Of a stretch of 64,000 nt of DNA, positions 26,243 through 34,207 are shown one piece after another. Position 1 is the first letter of the stretch. Each line of letters begins with the position of its first letter. A program made the translations under genes and the position numbers. Below the pieces are notes generated by a model. That model was not told the origin of the DNA. It ran no database searches and saw only the letters and a list, made by a program, of their open reading frames with translations. Origin of the DNA: UBA7446 sp024639165 (GTDB lineage Bacteria; Bacteroidota; Bacteroidia; Flavobacteriales; Flavobacteriaceae); assembly GCA_024639165.1 (NCBI GenBank), contig JAHEIX010000003.1:186001-250000 (forward strand). The letters run 5' to 3'.

Positions 26243-26554
26243 CTACCCTTTTGAATTAAACAAAAACCCCAAACCCATACGGCTCAGCATCTTTTTTTCA
26301 AAGTTCCAAAAAAATTTGAATTGACCAAAAATAAAGCCAAATACGACAAGAAGCACCTGGTAAATTGGAAAAATTAAAAGAATTCTAGCAGGCCAATACA
26401 CCCAAGCAGAAAAATGATCTGCTGTAATCCCAAGAAAACTTGTTAGGGGTGTTGCCAATCGTGCCGCTGATGATCCTGTCACCGCAAACACAATAAGAAT
26501 CATCACCAATTGAAAATTGGAATGAATACCCCAGCGTTCTTTTAGGCGTTTCAT
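26243..26554 (-). CDS. DUF6787 family small membrane protein
   Basis: The 103-residue protein begins MKRLKERWGIHSNFQLVMILIVFAVTG and has two membrane helices (about 16-33 and 55-78), then a basic C-terminal segment (FFWNFEKKMLSRMGLGF). This is the DUF6787 pattern of Bacteroidota. Its ATG shares the last base of the serA stop and its own stop abuts the next gene, so it is co-transcribed with serA. Function unknown. Confidence 0.78.
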   Translation of the reverse strand: MKRLKERWGIHSNFQLVMILIVFAVTGSSAARLATPLTSFLGITADHFSAWVYWPARILLIFPIYQVLLVVFGFIFGQFKFFWNFEKKMLSRMGLGFLFNSKG

Positions 26555-27504
26555 TATCCTAGTAAATCCTTGATCTGTTGCGCTAGCTCTGTACCTATAC
26601 GATCCTGAGCTTCGTTTGTGGCTGCACCAATATGCGGCGTTAACGAAATGCTTGGATGCATCAATAGCTTAATGGCAGGGTTGGGCTCATTGACAAATGT
26701 GTCAAGGGCAGCAAAACTCAATTGCTTGCTTTCGAGTGCTTCAACCAATGCTTGCTCATCCACAACACCGCCACGTGCAGCATTAATAAGACCCGAACCT
26801 TTTTTCATCTTGGCTAATTCGGCAGCACCTATAGTGGGCTTGTCTTGTGCAGGTACGTGTAGGGTTACAAAATCTGATTGTGAAAGCACATCGTCAAAAG
26901 AACGTGTTTTGATGTTGATGTCTATTGACTGTCCGTTGAAAAAATCAACCGTAATAGTGGCTTCGTCCATAAAGGGATCATAAGCAGCAACATCCATACC
27001 CAGTCCTAAAGCAATTTTGGCAGTGGCTTGGCCAATACGACCAAAACCGACAACACCAAGAGTCTTGCCACGAAGTTCAGTTCCGCCAGCATATGCCTTT
27101 TTTAAGGCTTTAAACTTGGTTTCACCATCCAAGGGCATGTTGCGGTTGCTGTCATACAAAAAGCGCACAGCGCCGAATAAATGCGCAAACACCAATTCAG
27201 CCACAGACGATGAAGATGCAGCAGGCGTGTTGATTACGTGCAATCCTTTTTCACGAGCATAGGCAACATCAATATTATCCATACCAACCCCACCACGACC
27301 AATAAGTTTTAGTCCAGGACAGGCATCGATTAACTCTTTACGAACGGTTGTTGCACTGCGAACCAATATGCCAGAAATGTTGTTTTCGTTGATGTAGTTA
27401 ACAAGCTGTTCTTGTGCTACGTTAGTTGTTGTCAGCGTAAAGCCAAAGTCAGCTAATGCGTCTACTCCAGATTGGGAAATCCCATCGTTTGCGTGAATAT
27501 TCAT
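26554..27504 (-). CDS. serA: D-3-phosphoglycerate dehydrogenase
   Basis: SerA oxidises 3-phosphoglycerate to start serine synthesis. The 316-residue short form has the Rossmann motif GVVGFGRIGQATAKIA (about 149-164), catalytic Arg in NAARGGVVDEQAL, a Glu in DTFVNEPNP and catalytic His in LTPHIGAATNEAQ. No C-terminal ACT domain is present, so feedback control by serine through ACT is not expected. It lies 8 bases after serC, forming a serCA unit. Confidence 0.93.
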   Translation of the reverse strand: MNIHANDGISQSGVDALADFGFTLTTTNVAQEQLVNYINENNISGILVRSATTVRKELIDACPGLKLIGRGGVGMDNIDVAYAREKGLHVINTPAASSSSVAELVFAHLFGAVRFLYDSNRNMPLDGETKFKALKKAYAGGTELRGKTLGVVGFGRIGQATAKIALGLGMDVAAYDPFMDEATITVDFFNGQSIDINIKTRSFDDVLSQSDFVTLHVPAQDKPTIGAAELAKMKKGSGLINAARGGVVDEQALVEALESKQLSFAALDTFVNEPNPAIKLLMHPSISLTPHIGAATNEAQDRIGTELAQQIKDLLG

Positions 27505-27512
27505 ATGTTGTG

Positions 27513-28577
27513 TTATGCGTTTTGTTCTAAAGTTTTCATTACGTCTACCAATACCTGTACAGATTCGATTGGCAAAGCGTTGTACATGGATGCACGATAA
27601 CCGCCAACAGAACGATGTCCGTTGATTCCGTTAAGACCCGCTTCTTTAGCCATAGCTTCAAAGCCATCTTTTAAAGATGCGTTGTTAAGCGTGAACGTCG
27701 CATTCATGGAGCTGCGGTCTTCCGTTGCTGCAAATCCATCAAATAGGGGATTGCGGTCAATTTCGCCATACATCAATGCAGCCTTGGCTTCGTTTTCTTT
27801 TTCGATAGCACTTATGCCACCTTTTTGTTTTAACCATTCAAGAGTCAACATAGAAGTATACACAGCAAAAACAGGAGGTGTATTGAACATACTGTCTTTA
27901 TCAGCGTGAATTTTGTAGTCTAACATTGAAGGGATTTGTCTAGACACCTTTCCAAGCGCATCTTCTTTTGCCACCACTAAGGTAGCTCCTGCAGGACCCA
28001 TATTTTTTTGTGCGCCAGCATAGAGTAAATCAAATTTGCTGAAGTCGAGCACGCGTGAGAATATGTCAGATGATGAATCTGAAATTAGCGGCACGTTTGT
28101 TTCTGGCAAGGCTTTGTACTGCGTTCCAAAAATGGTATTGTTGGTTGTGATGTGCAAATAATCAAGGTCTGAAGGAATGTCAAATTCTTTTGGTATGTAA
28201 TTAAAATTTGCGTCTTTTGAAGACGACAACTCAACTACGTCACCCAACAGCTTGGCTTCCTTGATGGCTTTTGTAGACCAAGTACCCGTATTGGCGTACC
28301 CGGCTTTGGTTTCAAGAAAGTTATGCGCAACATTTAAAAACTGTTGGCTAGCACCACCTTGAAGAAACATGGCTTTATACCCCTTGTCTTGAAGTCCTAA
28401 GAGTTCAATAGCAAGTGAAGTTGCCTTATCCATAATTTCGATAAAAGCAGGACTACGGTGCGATATTTCAATTAGAGATAGTCCTGAATTGTCTAGTTCG
28501 ACAACTGCTTGGGCCGCTTTTTGCATCACTTCTTGTGGGAGGATGCAGGGACCAGCACTAAAGTTGTGCTTTTTCAT
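27513..28577 (-). CDS. serC: phosphoserine aminotransferase
   Basis: SerC converts 3-phosphohydroxypyruvate to phosphoserine with PLP. The 354-residue protein starts MKKHNFSAGPCILPQEVM (ATG 28577) and has SLIEISHRSPAF, LFLQGGASQQFLNV-like substrate loop (MFLQGGASQQF), PLISDSSSDIFSR and DLLYAGAQKNMGPAG with the PLP Lys. The C-terminus has INGHRSVGGYRASMYNA. A TAAATTTG on the minus strand (28581-28588) lies 3 bases before the ATG; a weaker TTACTTTG lies further up, so the exact promoter is uncertain. Confidence 0.96.
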   Translation of the reverse strand: MKKHNFSAGPCILPQEVMQKAAQAVVELDNSGLSLIEISHRSPAFIEIMDKATSLAIELLGLQDKGYKAMFLQGGASQQFLNVAHNFLETKAGYANTGTWSTKAIKEAKLLGDVVELSSSKDANFNYIPKEFDIPSDLDYLHITTNNTIFGTQYKALPETNVPLISDSSSDIFSRVLDFSKFDLLYAGAQKNMGPAGATLVVAKEDALGKVSRQIPSMLDYKIHADKDSMFNTPPVFAVYTSMLTLEWLKQKGGISAIEKENEAKAALMYGEIDRNPLFDGFAATEDRSSMNATFTLNNASLKDGFEAMAKEAGLNGINGHRSVGGYRASMYNALPIESVQVLVDVMKTLEQNA

Positions 28578-28638
28578 TTTCAAATTTATTTGAGGGCAAA
28601 GTAACAAAAACGTATGCGGTTACGCACCTTTTTTAATG

Positions 28639-29673
28639 TTACTTTTTCAACAAAAAAGCCATGGTATCAACATGGTCGGCATAATCTCCCAATCTTGGAT
28701 ACTGCGTTTGACCAAATGAAAGGGCCTCTTCCACGCAATTACTAACCACACACTGAATGGCTTCCTTTTGATTTTCTAAACGCTGTTTTACTTCTTTCAA
28801 ATCTGTATAAGTGCTGTAATGCACACAGGCAATTGGGGAATTCAGGCCTTCATCTTTTTTAAACATCATAAAACCATTTTCCAACAATTCTTGTTCTTGC
28901 ATCAAATAAACGGCTTTGTTGTAGTCGTAATTGTTGGTGTAAGCGTTGTGTTGTATAAGGTCTTTGTGTTCATAAAGTGCCATAAACAAATCGTTAAAAT
29001 CATACCCTTCAGGTACCATTAGATGGGAAACACTGCGACAACCCAATCCAAAATACTGCATCATGTCTTGACACAGTGCCGCCAAATCTTTGTGGGTTTC
29101 TTTGCCGTCTAATACGGCGATACCGTTTCGTGTCTTTCGTATGATGTGAGGTTTTTTCTTAAAATAATATTCAAAATATCGGGCTGTATTGTTGCTACCT
29201 GTAGCAATCACCTTATCATAAGTCGTGAGCTTCTCTTCTGTAAAACGCACCTTGTCTTTCCACTCAGGCATAACAGAAGTAAGAAAATCTACGATAAAGG
29301 GGAGGAGTATGGTGTCGCTCGATGAACGTTTAGCCTCAATACTACACCCACTGGCAAGTCCGCAAATAACATCGTGTAAGCCAACCAATGGGATGTTACC
29401 TGCCATAACCAGGGCCAGTCGCGTTGACTTTTTGGGTTCTGTATAGGCGCTTAGCCATTCCGTAATATTGTTTTCGTTTAGGGTTTGCCCCCAGACAGCT
29501 ATGCAAAAATGAAGATTTTCTTTTGTAAACCATTTATTTTGACTAGAAGCGCTAACAAGTGCATTATCAAGCTTTTCAATCCAGTCATCGTTTCTTGTTT
29601 TTTTGGAAGTATAGTCGTTTAGAAGATCTCCTAAGGCGGTAAAAGCCTGAATACTTTGTGTATGTTTTGTCAT
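28639..29673 (-). CDS. acyl-CoA reductase (LuxC-like)
   Basis: The 344-residue protein belongs to the LuxC-like acyl-CoA reductase family, which makes fatty aldehydes from acyl-CoA or acyl-protein esters. Visible features are LALVMAGNIPLVGLHDVICGL (about 87-107), IATGSNNTARYFEYYF, IIRKTRNGIAVLDG and FGLGCRSVSHLMVPEG, with the likely active Cys in GLGCRS. No luciferase genes are near, so bioluminescence is not implied. It lies upstream of serC with 61 bases between, and the ferredoxin gene is divergent. Confidence 0.85.
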   Translation of the reverse strand: MTKHTQSIQAFTALGDLLNDYTSKKTRNDDWIEKLDNALVSASSQNKWFTKENLHFCIAVWGQTLNENNITEWLSAYTEPKKSTRLALVMAGNIPLVGLHDVICGLASGCSIEAKRSSSDTILLPFIVDFLTSVMPEWKDKVRFTEEKLTTYDKVIATGSNNTARYFEYYFKKKPHIIRKTRNGIAVLDGKETHKDLAALCQDMMQYFGLGCRSVSHLMVPEGYDFNDLFMALYEHKDLIQHNAYTNNYDYNKAVYLMQEQELLENGFMMFKKDEGLNSPIACVHYSTYTDLKEVKQRLENQKEAIQCVVSNCVEEALSFGQTQYPRLGDYADHVDTMAFLLKK

Positions 29674-29676
29674 GGT

Positions 29677-29707
29677 TTGGTTTAGAGTATTTATGACCCT
29701 ATTTTTG
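29677..29707 (+). promoter_or_regulatory. Bacteroidota promoter for the ferredoxin gene
   Basis: TTG at 29677-29679 is a -33 element and TATTTTTG at 29700-29707 an exact -7 element, 20 bases apart. This is the best complete match to the TTG-N19-TAnnTTTG consensus in the window. The ATG is at 29726. Confidence 0.65.
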
Positions 29708-29725
29708 CAAAGTTAAAGAATTGCT

Positions 29726-30076
29726 ATGGCTATTATCATTACAGACGAGTGTATTAATTGTGGGGCTTGTGAACCCGAGTGCCCAAACACGGCTATTTAC
29801 GAAGGAGCTTTTGATTGGAAATACGCTGACGGTACCTCATTGAGCGGTGACGTTGTGCTTCCCAACGGCAATGCGGTGAATGCAGAAAACTTGCAAGAGC
29901 CTATTTCCGATGAGGTGTATTTCATAGTCCCTGACAAATGTACCGAGTGTAAAGGCTTTCACGACGAACCACAGTGTGCTGCGGTATGCCCTGTTGACTG
30001 TTGTGTGCCAGATGAAGACCACGTCGAAACAGAGGAAGTACTCTTAGGCAAGCAACGCTTTATGCACCCCGATTAA
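29726..30076 (+). CDS. 4Fe-4S dicluster ferredoxin
   Basis: The 116-residue protein has two cluster motifs: CINCGACEPECPNTAIY (8-24 or so) and CTECKGFHDEPQCAAVCPVDCC, where the long CxxC-x8-CxxxCP spacing is that of the YfhL-type ferredoxins. Between them is an insert of about 45 residues. It probably transfers electrons, but its partner is unknown. YchF follows after one base; the LuxC-like gene is divergent. Confidence 0.93.
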   Translation: MAIIITDECINCGACEPECPNTAIYEGAFDWKYADGTSLSGDVVLPNGNAVNAENLQEPISDEVYFIVPDKCTECKGFHDEPQCAAVCPVDCCVPDEDHVETEEVLLGKQRFMHPD

Positions 30077-30077
30077 T

Positions 30078-31172
30078 ATGAAAGCAGGAATCGTAGGCCT
30101 ACCTAATGTAGGAAAATCAACCTTATTTAATTGTTTGTCTAGTGCCAAAGCACAGAGTGCAAACTTTCCTTTTTGTACCATTGAGCCTAATATAGGAGTT
30201 GTCAATGTTCCAGATCCTAGACTAAACCGCCTAGAAGCATTGGTTAACCCCGAAAAAGTTATCCCAGCAACCGTAGAAATTGTCGATATCGCTGGATTGG
30301 TAAAAGGAGCAAGCAAGGGCGAAGGCCTTGGAAACCAGTTTTTGGCCAATATTAGAGAAACCGATGCCATAATTCATGTGTTACGCTGTTTTGATAATGA
30401 CAATATTGTTCACGTAGACGGTTCCGTTGATCCGATACGCGATAAAGAGACCATTGATATAGAACTGCAGCTTAAAGACCTTGAAGCCGTTGAGAAACGC
30501 TTAGAAAAGGTAAAACGTGCTGCACGCACTGGCGATAAGGACGCGCAAAAAGAATTGGCCGTTTTGGAAGTACTGCATAAATCTCTAGAGGCTGCAGCGT
30601 CTGTACGTGCCATTGAAATAAGCGATAGCGACCGATTGACTTATGTAAAACCCTTGCAACTAATCACAGACAAGCCTGTATTGTATGTGTGTAATGTTGA
30701 TGAAAGTGCCGCTGCTAGTGGAAACGATTATGTAGATCAAGTTAAAACGACTGTTGCAGATGAAAATGCTCAAGTATTGGTGTTGGCAGTTGCTACAGAA
30801 GCAGATATCAACGAATTGGAGACCTATGAAGAACGACAATTGTTTCTAGAGGATTTAGGTTTAGATGAGCCTGGGGCTGCCAAATTAATTCGCTCGGCTT
30901 ATAAGCTACTCAATCTTGAGACCTATTTCACTGCTGGTGAAAAAGAAGTACGTGCATGGACCATTCCTGCTGGTGCCACTGCACCGCAGTCTGCTGGCGT
31001 TATCCATACCGACTTTGAAAAAGGTTTTATCCGTGCCGAAGTAATTTCATACGCAGATTATGACAGCTTTGGCTCAGAGCAAAAAGCCAAAGAAGCAGGT
31101 AAGGCTAGGGTAGAGGGTAAAGACTACATCGTCCAAGACGGAGATGTAATGCATTTCCGCTTTAACGTATAA
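30078..31172 (+). CDS. ychF: redox-regulated ATPase YchF
   Basis: YchF is an Obg-family P-loop protein that hydrolyses ATP and binds ribosomes. The 364-residue protein has Walker A GLPNVGKS (7-14), switch motif NFPFCTIEPN, DIAGLVKGASKGEGLGNQFL and NVDE (in place of NKxD, which gives ATP preference). The C-terminal TGS-like domain includes TAGEKEVRAWTIPAGATAPQ and ends GDVMHFRFNV. It forms a two-gene unit with the ferredoxin. Confidence 0.97.
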   Translation: MKAGIVGLPNVGKSTLFNCLSSAKAQSANFPFCTIEPNIGVVNVPDPRLNRLEALVNPEKVIPATVEIVDIAGLVKGASKGEGLGNQFLANIRETDAIIHVLRCFDNDNIVHVDGSVDPIRDKETIDIELQLKDLEAVEKRLEKVKRAARTGDKDAQKELAVLEVLHKSLEAAASVRAIEISDSDRLTYVKPLQLITDKPVLYVCNVDESAAASGNDYVDQVKTTVADENAQVLVLAVATEADINELETYEERQLFLEDLGLDEPGAAKLIRSAYKLLNLETYFTAGEKEVRAWTIPAGATAPQSAGVIHTDFEKGFIRAEVISYADYDSFGSEQKAKEAGKARVEGKDYIVQDGDVMHFRFNV

Positions 31173-31763
31173 TCACAATGTTTTGATAGAGCAACCAATG
31201 GCTTTGGTTGTGTTAACTTTAGGCTTTTGACCTGACAAAAGTGCATCGACAGCGTCTTCAACATACCGCTTACTCACCTTTTCTGGACTTCGGGAACTAT
31301 CATCTATAGCACCGATATACTGTACCACGTTTCCTTTTTCTTGTTTTTCTAAGATGAATACATGGGGGGTGCGTGTTGCTCCGTATTTTGGATAGATCTG
31401 TTGGCCTTTGTCTTGTAAATAGGGAAATGTAAAGCCTTTTTTTAGCGCACGTTGCTTCATGTCGGTAAGGTGTTCTCCGTCTTTGGCAGCAGGATCGTTG
31501 GGGTTGATGGCAATAACAGGATAGCCTTTGGGTTTGTATTGGGCATCTAGGGCGTTAATGCGGTCTTCGTATGCAATTGAGTAGGGGCAGGTATTGCAGG
31601 TAAATATTACGATAAAGCCTTTGGCTTGATCATAATCTGCTAGCGATACCATTTTGGCATTAACATTGGGAAGGGAAAAGTCAGTAGCCACGTCCCCAAT
31701 CTTATAGCCGTGACTGTGGGTTAAAAATAAAAGGGAACTAAACAAAATTAGTATTGATTTCAT
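31173..31763 (-). CDS. exported thioredoxin-like (peroxiredoxin-like) protein
   Basis: The 196-residue protein has a signal peptide (MKSILILFSSLLFLTHSHG) and a thioredoxin fold: YKIGDVATDFSLPNVNAK, FIVIFTCNTCPYSIAYEDRI with the CxxC site, VIAINPNDPAAKDGEHL and YGATRTPHVFILEK with the cis-Pro. This matches the periplasmic 'PRX-like' redoxin group. It starts 3 bases after the TlpA-like gene stop, so the two are co-transcribed, and it abuts ychF convergently. Confidence 0.88.
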   Translation of the reverse strand: MKSILILFSSLLFLTHSHGYKIGDVATDFSLPNVNAKMVSLADYDQAKGFIVIFTCNTCPYSIAYEDRINALDAQYKPKGYPVIAINPNDPAAKDGEHLTDMKQRALKKGFTFPYLQDKGQQIYPKYGATRTPHVFILEKQEKGNVVQYIGAIDDSSRSPEKVSKRYVEDAVDALLSGQKPKVNTTKAIGCSIKTL

Positions 31764-31766
31764 GAG

Positions 31767-32228
31767 TTAGGGATTAAATGATTCAACAAGGTTTAATAAT
31801 TCATTTTTTGTAAAAGAACGTTCGTAAAAATCACGCTTCTGGCTGTTGTAAATAAGAGTTGCGGGTATAGCACCACTCCAGTTGGCGTTAATATCGTTTA
31901 TCCAATAATTTTCATCTGCGTCATCTAGTAGCACAACTTTCGATTGAAGTTTATTTTTACTTATAAAAGGCAACAGCCTGCTTTGTTTGTGTTTGGGAAA
32001 GTCTAGGCTTACCAATAAGACTTCAATGTTTTTTCTTTTGTTTAGTGCTTCAAAATAGGGGAGTTCCTTAATACATGGCGCACACCATGTAGCCCAAAAA
32101 TTAACAACGTGAACCTTATCATCACTTTGATTAAGCAGGGGCTTTAATTTTGCATAGCTAAGCGTGGGAACAGTTTGCGCACTCAACAGCGAAAAGGAAA
32201 TAAAAATGAAAAACTTGGGAAAAAGCAT
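31767..32228 (-). CDS. TlpA-like disulfide reductase
   Basis: The 153-residue thioredoxin-fold protein has a signal peptide (MLFPKFFIFISFSLLSAQ) and the active site VNFWATWCAPCIKELP (CxxC). The cis-Pro motif SGAIPATLIYN is near the C-terminus. It probably reduces disulfides in the periplasm, with the next gene's protein as a possible partner. Confidence 0.9.
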   Translation of the reverse strand: MLFPKFFIFISFSLLSAQTVPTLSYAKLKPLLNQSDDKVHVVNFWATWCAPCIKELPYFEALNKRKNIEVLLVSLDFPKHKQSRLLPFISKNKLQSKVVLLDDADENYWINDINANWSGAIPATLIYNSQKRDFYERSFTKNELLNLVESFNP

Positions 32229-32257
32229 AAGTTAAATATATTAAAAATATCCTGATT

Positions 32258-32265
32258 TATATTTG
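32258..32265 (+). promoter_or_regulatory. -7 promoter element for the NTF2-like lipoprotein
   Basis: TATATTTG matches TAnnTTTG exactly. It would give a leader of about 53 bases before the ATG at 32324. A weaker TAATTTTA lies closer (about 32292). Confidence 0.4.
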
Positions 32266-32323
32266 AAGTGTTACTGTTGCAGAAAATTAGCTAATTTTAT
32301 GTTTTAATTTTAATCAATCAAAC

Positions 32324-32824
32324 ATGAAAAAAGTACTTTTAGTAACTCTTATAGTAGCCATAGCTAGTTGCGCTTCTCCATCTGGATCTGAAGCTGCTGT
32401 GGAAGGCGTTGGCTTTTTTAAGCCTATGCCAGATGAAAAATTCATTGCTGGATCTGACGATGTAATGGATGTGTGGATGAAATATATTGATGCACACAAT
32501 AACCAGGATTTAGAGATGATTAAATCCATGAGTGCCGATTCTATTTATATTTTAGGTCCAGACGGTTCTGAGACTAATACAAAAGAAGAACAAGCGGCCT
32601 TGTTAGAAGGCTGGTTTGCTGCCGCAAATCCAAAATGGGATGCATATTGGGGCATGCCCTATACTTCTGTTCCCAGTGGTGCAGATTGGATTATTGCTGG
32701 GCATAACCTAACCCAAACCATTGACGGAAAAGAAACTTCTGAACTTCATATGATTGATGGAGAAATCAAAGACGGTAAAGTGGTGCGTTTCTTTGTATAC
32801 AGCGCAAATCAACCTGTTAAATAA
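32324..32824 (+). CDS. NTF2-like lipoprotein
   Basis: The 166-residue protein has a lipoprotein signal (MKKVLLVTLIVAIASC, Cys16) and an NTF2-like core: MDVWMKYIDAHNNQDLEMIKSM, ADSIYILGPDGSETNTKEEQ and the strands DWIIAGHNLTQTID and GKVVRFFVYSANQ. It shares its layout with the lipoprotein at 776. No ligand is known. It is a single-gene unit ended by a terminator at 32849. Confidence 0.8.
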   Translation: MKKVLLVTLIVAIASCASPSGSEAAVEGVGFFKPMPDEKFIAGSDDVMDVWMKYIDAHNNQDLEMIKSMSADSIYILGPDGSETNTKEEQAALLEGWFAAANPKWDAYWGMPYTSVPSGADWIIAGHNLTQTIDGKETSELHMIDGEIKDGKVVRFFVYSANQPVK

Positions 32825-32848
32825 GCAATAGGCTCATACAAATCATTC

Positions 32849-32894
32849 AAAAAGCACCCGAACCATAAGCTTGTCAAATGGAGGGTGCTTTTTT
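32849..32894 (+). terminator. rho-independent terminator after the NTF2-like lipoprotein
   Basis: AAAAAGCACCC (32849-32859) pairs with GGGTGCTTTTT (32883-32893), with additional CCAT/ATGG pairing inside the loop and a six-T run. The hairpin plus T-run is a convincing terminator. Confidence 0.85.
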
Positions 32895-32918
32895 GTTTAT
32901 AAGGAATAAGCATTAGTC

Positions 32919-32928
32919 AAGTTAAGCC
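32919..32928 (+). repeat. left arm of imperfect inverted repeat around the toroid-protein gene
   Basis: AAGTTAAGCC here is matched by GGTTTAACTT at 33955-33964 (inverted, 9 of 10). Together they frame a 1.05-kb segment with one gene. Both contain GTTRRRY, the core of integron recombination sites. Confidence 0.35.
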
Positions 32929-32959
32929 TTTTTATTCTCACAATAGTATTTGCAACCTG

Positions 32960-33026
32960 CATAACACGATTTTGAGCAGCCAAAGCACATGATGTCGTAA
33001 TCTAATATGTCGTAATTGCGGTTATG
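32960..33026. repeat. attC-like palindromic region with tandem 10-base repeat
   Basis: CATAAC (32960-32965) and GTTATG (33021-33026) are inverted repeats at the ends of a 67-base region. Inside are two exact copies of ATGTCGTAAT (32992-33001 and 33007-33016), 15 bases apart. The right end overlaps the stop codon of the gene at 33022, as attC sites often do in integron cassettes. This is a suggestion, not proof. Confidence 0.35.
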
Positions 33027-33939
33027 TTGTTGTGTTTAGTTTGTACCTCTCAATTCTATTGTAATTTTTAAATGTTTTTAACACGGATAATGTTTGTATT
33101 CCTGCCCATTCTAGTTTTGTTCCTTCACTGATGCCGTACCAAGTGTCCCATCGTCCGTCTTCTTTTTGCCTTTTTAATAATTCTATTAAGTCCGATTCAA
33201 TAGTTTTTCTAGTAAATAAGGAATTTAGAATATTATCAGGTGAAGTGGCATAATTTAAACTATGTGGTTTCCCATAAAGTCCCCAACCGTCATCCGTTCT
33301 GTCTTCACATATTATTCCACTAGTTGAAATCCAATTTTTAAGATCATTTATTGTTTTTTCAGCCTTGTCACGTTTTTTTGTGTTCATTAAAAAAGTTAAC
33401 CATCTTGGAACGCACAAATAACAAAAAGCGTGTTTGTCGTGAATTCGTTCAAATTCGCTCCAAACAAACTGTTCTGCTTTCTTCATCCAAGGTATGGCTA
33501 TCTCATATTTTTCTAGAATTCCAAGCAAGGGTGCGGTAGTGCTTAATGCTGCCCATTCCTTGACTGTTTTAAAATGCTTTGCACAAGGGTAATCCGTTTT
33601 TGGCCTAAACATCCACGGAATTCCACCTTTCGGCGTTGTAACGCTTTTAAAGTAAGGCATAAAGTCTTTCAGAATTAACTCTTTAGTTAGATAACCAACT
33701 TCATCAAGTGTTTCAAGCGCCATAATGCTAAATAGGGGTTGACTCCCTGGTGAGGATGTGTCTGGCTCCATTCCGTGTCCAAAGCCACCATCAGGGTTCC
33801 GGTAAGCATATACGGCGTGAAAAACACCGTTTACATCTCCGCTTTCAAAATAAAAATCAAACAAACGTCTTTCAATCATTCTTGCGTTTGCTAGTATAAA
33901 ATCTTTTGCTCTTTGAAAATCACCTTTTGATAAAATCAT
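33022..33939 (-). CDS. prenyltransferase/squalene-cyclase-like alpha/alpha-toroid protein
   Basis: The 305-residue protein has repeated helical motifs of the terpenoid cyclase/prenyltransferase toroid fold: FHAVYAYRNPDGGFGHGMEPD (about 40-60), IPWMFRPKTDYPCAKHF, and KRQKEDGRWDTWYGISEG (about 257-274), with QW-like repeats DGGFG and DGRWDTWY. There is no signal peptide and no DDxxD motif, so catalytic activity is doubtful. It lies alone between the NTF2-like lipoprotein terminator and parE, with inverted repeats around it, suggesting an acquired gene. Function unknown. Confidence 0.75.
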   Translation of the reverse strand: MILSKGDFQRAKDFILANARMIERRLFDFYFESGDVNGVFHAVYAYRNPDGGFGHGMEPDTSSPGSQPLFSIMALETLDEVGYLTKELILKDFMPYFKSVTTPKGGIPWMFRPKTDYPCAKHFKTVKEWAALSTTAPLLGILEKYEIAIPWMKKAEQFVWSEFERIHDKHAFCYLCVPRWLTFLMNTKKRDKAEKTINDLKNWISTSGIICEDRTDDGWGLYGKPHSLNYATSPDNILNSLFTRKTIESDLIELLKRQKEDGRWDTWYGISEGTKLEWAGIQTLSVLKTFKNYNRIERYKLNTTT

Positions 33940-34207
33940 TTTGTTTCCTTAGCTGGTTTAACTTAATTACAATTATAGATATACGCATCTATCCAAACTC
34001 CCAAAAGCTGTAAAAAGTGAAATAGGTAAATTGTCTTTTTGAACAAAATTTGGGGTTTGTTTAATGCTAATTTAATAAAAAGATGTAAGCCAAAATGATA
34101 GCACTGCCTTGGCCGACAGTCTTTTAACAATCCACCTGCTGTATTTGTTAATTTCTTTGTTTCGGGCTGCTTTAATTTTATGGGCTGATGCTTTAAATTA
34201 GCAAACC
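33940..34207. other. intergenic region upstream of parE
   Basis: These 268 AT-rich bases contain the right arm of the inverted repeat (33955-33964) and probably the parE promoter: TAAATTAG at 34194-34201 is one base off TAnnTTTG and lies 6 bases before the ATG. A reading frame on the minus strand crosses into parE but has no coding signs. Confidence 0.4.

Noticed and set aside
28639..29673. Bioluminescence operon because of the LuxC-like gene
   Set aside because: No luxA, luxB, luxD or luxE-like gene is present; LuxC-like reductases occur widely in non-luminous bacteria.
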